From Neolewinella lacunae (GTDB taxonomy: Bacteria > Bacteroidota > Bacteroidia > Chitinophagales > Saprospiraceae), in NCBI RefSeq assembly GCF_014349155.1, contig NZ_JACSIT010000143.1, forward strand, positions 659-46,125: 45,467 nt of DNA. The letters run 5' to 3'. The notes beneath the pieces are model-generated. The model saw nothing but the letters and a program-made list of their open reading frames with translations, was not told the DNA's origin and ran no database searches. Shown piece after piece: positions 40,316-45,467 of the stretch (position 1 is the first letter of the stretch; the number at the start of each line of letters is the position of its first letter). Position numbers and translations under genes: made by a program.

Positions 40316-43300
40316 TTAACGCCGGATCACGATCCGCTCGGTGCTTACTTCTTCATCCGTCAGGATGCTGATCAGGTAAACGCCGGTGGGCAGGGTGCTG
40401 ACGTCCAGGGTGACCCGTTCGATGTTGTCGTAAGTATGGTGGAGCAGGCGCTTGCCATCGATGGTGAAGACGGTGATTTCCTGGATGGGATCACCGGCGT
40501 ACACCCGGACGTGGTCGGTAGCGGGGTTGGGGCTCAGCATGAGTTCATCGTCGAGGCTGGCGGGTTCCCCGCTACGGCGGTGGGTGGCTACTTCGGAGAT
40601 GGAAGTAATGGCTCCTGCTCCCGTAGTGGCCTGTGCTACCGTAAATCCGGTCACGGTTACCTGGTCGATGTAGATTTCGTCGCTGTTGTCGCTGGCGTCA
40701 CACTGGAAGCGGAACTGGGAGCTGCTGCCGAGGTTGAAGCTGGAGGCGGGCAGGGTAACGGTGGCTGTGTAGAAGCCGTTGTTTGAGAAGCTGCTGCCAG
40801 CGGCGTAGGTGGCCACTGTTTGCCAGCCGGAGCCGCCGTTGAAGCGGACCCAGAAGTCCTCGCCGTTTTCCATACTGCGGGCGTAGAAGTAGAAGGTCAG
40901 TTCTACGGAGGCCAGGCCACTCAGGTTGAGTACGGGTGAGGTCATGGCTGAAGCGGTGCCTGAGTTGTCGCGGATGCGGACGGAGAAGTTGCCCTCGTAG
41001 CTGTAGGCACTAGTGGAAACCCTGGCTACGTCGCCACCACCATCGATCCAGCCCTGGAGGCCGGTTTCGAAGAAGTAAGCACCCAGCTCGCCGCCGCCAC
41101 CGGTGCAGCCGGTAGTGGTAACCGCAGCCGCATTGCTGGTAGCCGATGCATTGCCCGCTGCGTCGTTGGCCGAGACAGTAAAGGAGTAGTTGGTGCAGGC
41201 AGTAAGCCCGTTTACCGTAGCGGCGGTGCCGGTAACCGTGCCCAGTAAGGTACCGCTCGAAAAGACATTGTAGCTCACCACGCCTACGTTATCGCTCGAA
41301 GCATTCCAGCTAAGGGAAACGGAAACGTCGGTAATGTTGCTGGCCGTCAGGCCGGTTGGGGTCGTCGGAGGGGTAGTGTCGGGGCCGGGACCGCCGATGC
41401 AGAAGTCCGTAGCCTGGCTGGAGCCGAAGGAACCGCCACTGGCCAGCACCGTAGTTCCCCGCCGCAGGGTGTACGAACCATTACCGTAGCTGCAACAGAT
41501 GCCGTCGCCGTAGCTGTCGAGGATGGTGAAAGTGTAGCAATCATCAGCCAGGCAAATGGTCTCGTTGATCGTGCTGCCATCGGGAGACGAACCGTAGGTG
41601 CCGCCGCTGGCCACAATCTGCCCAGCGTCGTTGGCAATCCGCCAGCTGGTTTCCTCGGGGTAATTGTCCAGGGTAATGGTCAGGGTCACCTCCGTGCCAT
41701 TGCAGCCTACGGGCGGACAGGCCGGGCAGCTGGGGCCACCGCAGTCAATGCCCGTTTCCTGACCGTTCTGGACGCCGTCTGTACATGTGGGGCCGCCGCC
41801 GCCACCACCCGCGTTCTGGATGGCTCCCAGGGCATTTACCCGGCCGTTGGCATACTCCAGGTCGTCACCCGCCGGGCCCATGTCGATGGCCGTGCTGTAC
41901 AGCAGGTCCTTAACCTGGGTAGAAGTAAGGTTGGGGTTGAAACCCAGAACCAGAGCGGCTACGCCCGCCACCACTGGGCAAGCGGAAGAGGTTCCCCCAA
42001 AGTTGTTGGTGTAGTTGCCGCTGCCGTAGCCGGGGCTGCCCATCCGGTCCGTAGTCCGCACGCCCGCACCGGGGCCGCCTACGTTATTGGATGGGGCCAT
42101 GATGTCGAGGTCCGTACCATAGTTGCTGTAAGCCGAACGGATGCCCTGGTTGGAGAAGGCCCCAACGGCAATCACATTGACGTTTTTGGCCGGGTAATCC
42201 ACACAATTCTTGTAGCCGTTGCCGGAGGCGAAAACTACTACCGCACCCAGGCCACCGCGGCCATTGCTGTTGGCATCAGCCAGGGCATTGTTGATGTTGG
42301 TAAAGTTGGCCGTACAGGAGGTGTAGCCCCAGGAGTTGCTCAGTACGTCCGCTCCCTGGTTTTTAGCCCAGGTAATGCCGTCGGCAATGTCTTGGGTGGA
42401 TTCTCCCCCGACGAAGATGTTGACCGAGATCAGATTGACCAATGGGGCTACTCCCATGACGCCAATATTGTTGTGGCTGGCCGCAATGGAACCCGCGCAG
42501 GATACCCCGTGGGCACTGCCGCTTACGGCGTTTCCGTTGCCGTTGTTGGCCGGACTGAATCCTGCCGTATACCGACTTGCCCCCGTGCTGGTAACGAAGT
42601 CTTCGTGGGCCTCCAGACCATCGTCAATCACCGCTACGGTGATGGAACTGGAGCCCAACGTAAGGCCCCAGGCTTCCAGGGCGTTGCAGTCCGCATCCGC
42701 CGTTCCCGTCACTCCGTCCAGGGTCTGGCCGGTGTTGTTCATCTGGAACTGCTGGCTGAATAAGGGGTCTTGGTAACGCTCGATGGGCGCGTAAAAGTCG
42801 GGTTGGGCAAATTCAGCCAGTCCGCTTTCGTACACCGCGTTGGAGGCCGCGAAGGCCTGCGTGACGTCCAGCAACTCAATGCGGAAGATGCCGTCTTTGC
42901 GCACCACGTTCTTAATGCCATACTGCCCCATCAGGTCGAGCAACTGCGCCGCGTCTTTTTTGTCCTTTAGCTTGGCGACAATCGTACGGGTGGGGAAAAT
43001 GGTGTAGCCATCGGAGTAGCTGAAACCGGGGCTTACCTGGACTGCTCCGGGGGTAAGTCCGAGGCTGGCGGCTACGGCGTCGGGGCGCATCGGACTGGCC
43101 ATTTCCACCACTGCGTACGGCTTGTGCGGCCAGCTCGAATAGCGTTTAACGTCGGCCGTACGGACGCGGGCCAGCTCGCTCCCGGCGTCCGCCGTGATGA
43201 TGAACTGGGTAGTGGAGGCGCGGAGCGCCACTTTGCCTTCTTCCGTCCAGTAATGGGCAGACTGGGCGATGGCAGTTGTAGCCCAGCAGAGGCAGAGCGC

Positions 43301-43324
43301 CCCCAGGAGTAAATGTTTTAACAT
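40316..43324 (-). CDS. T9SS-secreted subtilisin-like (S8) serine protease
   Basis: A 1002-residue exported protease. Signal peptide [20 protein letters not shown]; a propeptide-like region runs to about residue 185. The S8 triad is Asp234 (TVAVIDDG), His272 (SAHGVSCAG) and Ser446 (GGTSSACP), with oxyanion Asn369 (FASGNG). After a Gly-rich linker (near 505) comes a Cys-rich [17 protein letters not shown] stretch and an [17 protein letters not shown] / DSYGDGICC domain. An FN3 domain (about 650-740) and a jellyroll-like region follow. The C-terminal 75 residues ([23 protein letters not shown]) are a type A T9SS sorting domain. It would degrade proteins outside the cell. Confidence 0.93.
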   Translation of the reverse strand: MLKHLLLGALCLCWATTAIAQSAHYWTEEGKVALRASTTQFIITADAGSELARVRTADVKRYSSWPHKPYAVVEMASPMRPDAVAASLGLTPGAVQVSPGFSYSDGYTIFPTRTIVAKLKDKKDAAQLLDLMGQYGIKNVVRKDGIFRIELLDVTQAFAASNAVYESGLAEFAQPDFYAPIERYQDPLFSQQFQMNNTGQTLDGVTGTADADCNALEAWGLTLGSSSITVAVIDDGLEAHEDFVTSTGASRYTAGFSPANNGNGNAVSGSAHGVSCAGSIAASHNNIGVMGVAPLVNLISVNIFVGGESTQDIADGITWAKNQGADVLSNSWGYTSCTANFTNINNALADANSNGRGGLGAVVVFASGNGYKNCVDYPAKNVNVIAVGAFSNQGIRSAYSNYGTDLDIMAPSNNVGGPGAGVRTTDRMGSPGYGSGNYTNNFGGTSSACPVVAGVAALVLGFNPNLTSTQVKDLLYSTAIDMGPAGDDLEYANGRVNALGAIQNAGGGGGGPTCTDGVQNGQETGIDCGGPSCPACPPVGCNGTEVTLTITLDNYPEETSWRIANDAGQIVASGGTYGSSPDGSTINETICLADDCYTFTILDSYGDGICCSYGNGSYTLRRGTTVLASGGSFGSSQATDFCIGGPGPDTTPPTTPTGLTASNITDVSVSLSWNASSDNVGVVSYNVFSSGTLLGTVTGTAATVNGLTACTNYSFTVSANDAAGNASATSNAAAVTTTGCTGGGGELGAYFFETGLQGWIDGGGDVARVSTSAYSYEGNFSVRIRDNSGTASAMTSPVLNLSGLASVELTFYFYARSMENGEDFWVRFNGGSGWQTVATYAAGSSFSNNGFYTATVTLPASSFNLGSSSQFRFQCDASDNSDEIYIDQVTVTGFTVAQATTGAGAITSISEVATHRRSGEPASLDDELMLSPNPATDHVRVYAGDPIQEITVFTIDGKRLLHHTYDNIERVTLDVSTLPTGVYLISILTDEEVSTERIVIRR

Positions 43325-44905
43325 GTCTTAAAGGTTGGTTACGTAAGTAGAGAGAGACAAAAATGAAGTAGTGATAGTACTATTGACAGCCAGCCCAGCG
43401 GGCCACTTGCGGTAAATGTAATCATTATCCTTGTGTTGACAAGTTAAAATCTGATTTTTTGGGTTAAACAGCTATTTTGTACTGCCTGGCAAGGTTTTTG
43501 CGGTAGAAATGAAAGTGGTTTTTGGCGCGGCCGCAGGTGCAGGGTAGGGGACACGAAGGAGCTTCGTCCAACCGCTGCAAGACAGGTGTTGGTAAAGCAT
43601 AAGGTGCTGATTATAAGTGTTTTAAAACATTTCCGAACCACGTACTCATCCACCAGGTAAGGGATGCACTGCACTGTCATGGCCTTCCCGGCCTCCTCTT
43701 TTGCACTCTTCGCCTGTTTTTTTGTGAGACAACGGTCGCCACCCCGCTGGAGCTAGCCCCGCCTGGGAAGCCCGGAAGTGATGCAACCAATTGCTGCCCA
43801 CCTGCCTGGTCTGAAGGACAGGGTAATGCTCTCGCAGTTGCGGGGCCGGCAACGCTGATCATTCAGGATCGGCCAGATGCTACGGCTAAGACTTCGCCAG
43901 GCCGCGTCAGGTTTGTTGCGGGAATTAACGGGCCATCGCGTCAGGGTGGACTTACGGCGACCAACCATAACAGCTCGGGCCAAAACCGCAACCCCGCGCC
44001 TTTGGAGTAAGGAGCCTCCTTTAGTGGCGAAAGGAGCCATAGCGTGAGGGGCTTACCTTATAATATAAAATATGGTCTTTTCTTAAGTATTAAAAGAAGT
44101 GGCTATCATGCTTTTTTTTGGGTATGATATTTTTTTCACACTAAAAAATTGATTCGGTGGTTCGAGGTTTGGGAAAAGCAGTTTGTGCCAAAGTTGGAAG
44201 TTAAATATTTGGCTATCAGTTATTTGTGATTTTCGTGGCCCCTTTTGTCAGGGGGCGGGCAGCTTCTGGTATGTGTTAAAACCCGGATTTATTTCAATTT
44301 TTTTTTGGGCGCTAACCAATATCTCTGTATATTAGCTAATGAAAAACCTGTCTGTGGTGCCTATAGGCCCGATTCATGGCAGGTAGCTGTCCTTTTTTCT
44401 ACTTCAATAAATAACTCTCAATGAAAAAGTGTCCTCTCAAATTTGCTCTTAGCTGACCCCTGTTGTGCCGTGGGCTGAAAAGTCCTTATGCATAGCTGAG
44501 CAGTATCAAGCTCCTGCTTCCTGATTTCCGTGTAGCGTGCTGCATGGACAAGGATCGGTATGCATTTAATCTGGCGAAAACGTGCGCGTGTATTTCACAC
44601 GATTAGCCACTATTTTGTCCAGTCGAATGTATAAGTCATTAATTTTCAGGACTTAGTGTGCTTTATTCATCTTTCCTTGTCTTGCGCTGTGCGGATCGGG
44701 CCGAGCATTTTTTTGTTTTTTGTACTTATCAATTACTTCCCCATCGGGCATTATCCTGCCCGTGAAATAGTCGTCCCTTGGGGCGATAGTAAAGGATTTT
44801 TTGCCCTGAAATAATGGTAGAAAACTCCCGAAAATTTAAACGACCCCAGGGTCGTAAGCCCTGTGTCGTGCTATTTGACTGCGTTTAATCTCAAAAGAAG
44901 ACCTT
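43325..44905. other. 1.58-kb region without recognised gene; AT-rich right half
   Basis: The left half holds an 18-bp motif, a small cgaag/cttcg hairpin near 43557, and a GC-rich patch (about 43640-44040) with overlapping open frames that I cannot assign. From 44041 the sequence becomes strongly AT-rich with long T runs and no long frame. A 12-codon frame (MKKCPLKFALS, 44421-44456) and a hairpin cgggca/tgcccg near 44745-44762 are visible, as is acgaccc/gggtcgt near 44839. No tRNA or insertion sequence is recognised. The AT-rich part is likely the upstream region of the partial secreted gene. Confidence 0.5.
43523..43540 (+). repeat. 18-bp dispersed motif, copy 16
   Basis: TGGCGCGGCCGCAGGTGC, mismatch only at position 1 as in copy 14, about 200 bp upstream of the protease start; followed by agggtagggg. 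Confidence 0.8.
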
Positions 44906-45467
44906 ATGAAATGTTCCCTACGAACACTGGCCGCGCCATGTCTGAAAATATGTGCTGCAACACTGATTTTTATTTTCTGTAATACACAATTACCTGCGGA
45001 AAAATCAGTATCACTACCTCCGCCGGAGGACTGCAATAATCCTTTAGCGGGCAAGAATGCAATAGTTGATGAAATTTCTCCGGGTTTAGTGGGTCTGCTT
45101 TTGGCGGGAAGCAACTTAGGTAACGTAGTAAATGAGGATTTAGAGGATTTTGTGGACATTAATATTACTGCGGCTGTTTTAGGGACGGCTATTGTATCGG
45201 TAAAAGACATTAGTGAAACCTATCCCGCCGGACGCAGAGCGGGTTTCGTCCTCCAAAGCAATGGGGGTTTATTATCCGCCAGTGCGCTCAGTGGTTTGTC
45301 GATTCGTACTTACCTCAATGACGTGCCCCAGGAAACAGCGACCTTCGGTGGTGGTCTTCTGGACCTTGCAGTTTTGGGCAACGCTGGCGGCAAGCAGCGC
45401 CTTGGTTTTACCACCACTTTGCCCTTTGACGAAATTGAACTGTACCTCAGTTCCACCCTCACCCTGC
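44906..45467 (+). CDS. Secreted adhesin-like protein, N-terminal part only
   Basis: An open frame from ATG 44906 to the right edge (187 codons, no stop), so the gene is cut. The N-terminus (MKCSLRTLAAPCLKICAATLIFIF) resembles a signal peptide. The mature part reads ...DEISPGLVGLLLAGSNLG, EDFVDINITAAVLGTAIVSVKD, YPAGRRAGFVLQSNGGLL, RTYLNDVPQET, then ...FTTTLPFDEIELYLSSTLTL. The 'YPAGxRAGFV' pattern occurs in Bacteroidota surface proteins that carry T9SS sorting domains, so I infer a large secreted product. The first 100 or so codons are AT-rich (TTA, AAT, ATT) and later ones GC-rich like the rest of the window. Confidence 0.75.
   Translation, partial: MKCSLRTLAAPCLKICAATLIFIFCNTQLPAEKSVSLPPPEDCNNPLAGKNAIVDEISPGLVGLLLAGSNLGNVVNEDLEDFVDINITAAVLGTAIVSVKDISETYPAGRRAGFVLQSNGGLLSASALSGLSIRTYLNDVPQETATFGGGLLDLAVLGNAGGKQRLGFTTTLPFDEIELYLSSTLTL

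Noticed and set aside
44150-44180. tRNA T-loop-like ggttcga
   Set aside because: No acceptor stem or anticodon arm can be formed around it.
44421-44456. Leader peptide MKKCPLKFALS upstream of the partial adhesin gene
   Set aside because: Short enough to occur by chance; no attenuator structure or codon pattern supports it, although its start resembles the downstream signal peptide.

Overview
The window looks like a chromosomal segment of a GC-rich, gliding-type Bacteroidota, most likely from the Saprospiria/Lewinella group. The evidence is: type IX secretion (T9SS) proteins carrying a gliding-motility (CHU_C) C-terminal domain or a type A sorting domain, the Bacteroidota -7 promoter element TAnnTTTG upstream of many genes, no clear Shine-Dalgarno sequences, the Bacteroidota-type GlmU-like protein, bacillithiol synthesis (bshB1), and the miaB to sigma-54-activator gene order. 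The lineage is inferred from content; no 16S gene is present.

Layout. 1-5438 (-): the N-terminal 1812 residues of a giant secreted FN3/PKD/Ig-like mosaic protein that runs off the left edge. 5700-13324: housekeeping genes (CPBP protease, GlmU-like enzyme, gatC, LolD/MacB-type ABC ATPase, a small conserved protein, ribosomal protein L31 type B, YjjG-like nucleotidase, endonuclease III, UbiA-type prenyltransferase), interrupted by a 63/64-bp tandem repeat array. 13524-19861: YhhQ transporter, two envelope proteins, a TspO-like protein, two VOC proteins, L-serine dehydratase and bshB1. 20047-29652: a polysaccharide-deacetylase-like protein, an outer-membrane-type protein, a 1120-residue FG-GAP/ASPIC-UnbV protein, a degenerate YrdC-like protein and a PKD/CHU_C secreted protein. 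29782-36869: a small exported protein, a DUF1573 protein, signal peptidase I, an aquaglyceroporin, class II aldolase, succinate-semialdehyde dehydrogenase and rlmH. 37306-43324 (-): sigma-54 activator, miaB and a T9SS-secreted subtilisin. 43325-44905 has no recognised gene, with an AT-rich right half; it precedes a secreted adhesin-like gene cut by the right edge.

The most unusual signal is not a gene. An 18-bp motif, GGGCGCGGNCGCAGGTGC, occurs about 16 times in both orientations (roughly once per 2.8 kb). Most copies are intergenic, but four lie inside coding sequence. Two copies form an inverted pair around a bidirectional terminator. Its density, fixed sequence with one free base, and presence inside genes resemble DNA uptake sequences or sites for a chromosome-organising protein more than an ordinary operator. 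Separate repeat families add to this: the 63/64-bp array with an inverted relative 2 kb away, a 41-bp array before rlmH, and an 'accactaag' dispersed element.

Functionally, most genes are solitary transcription units of core metabolism and envelope biology. The secreted proteins (giant FN3/PKD protein, CHU_C protein, subtilisin, partial adhesin) would leave through Sec (processed by LepB-type peptidase) and then T9SS.
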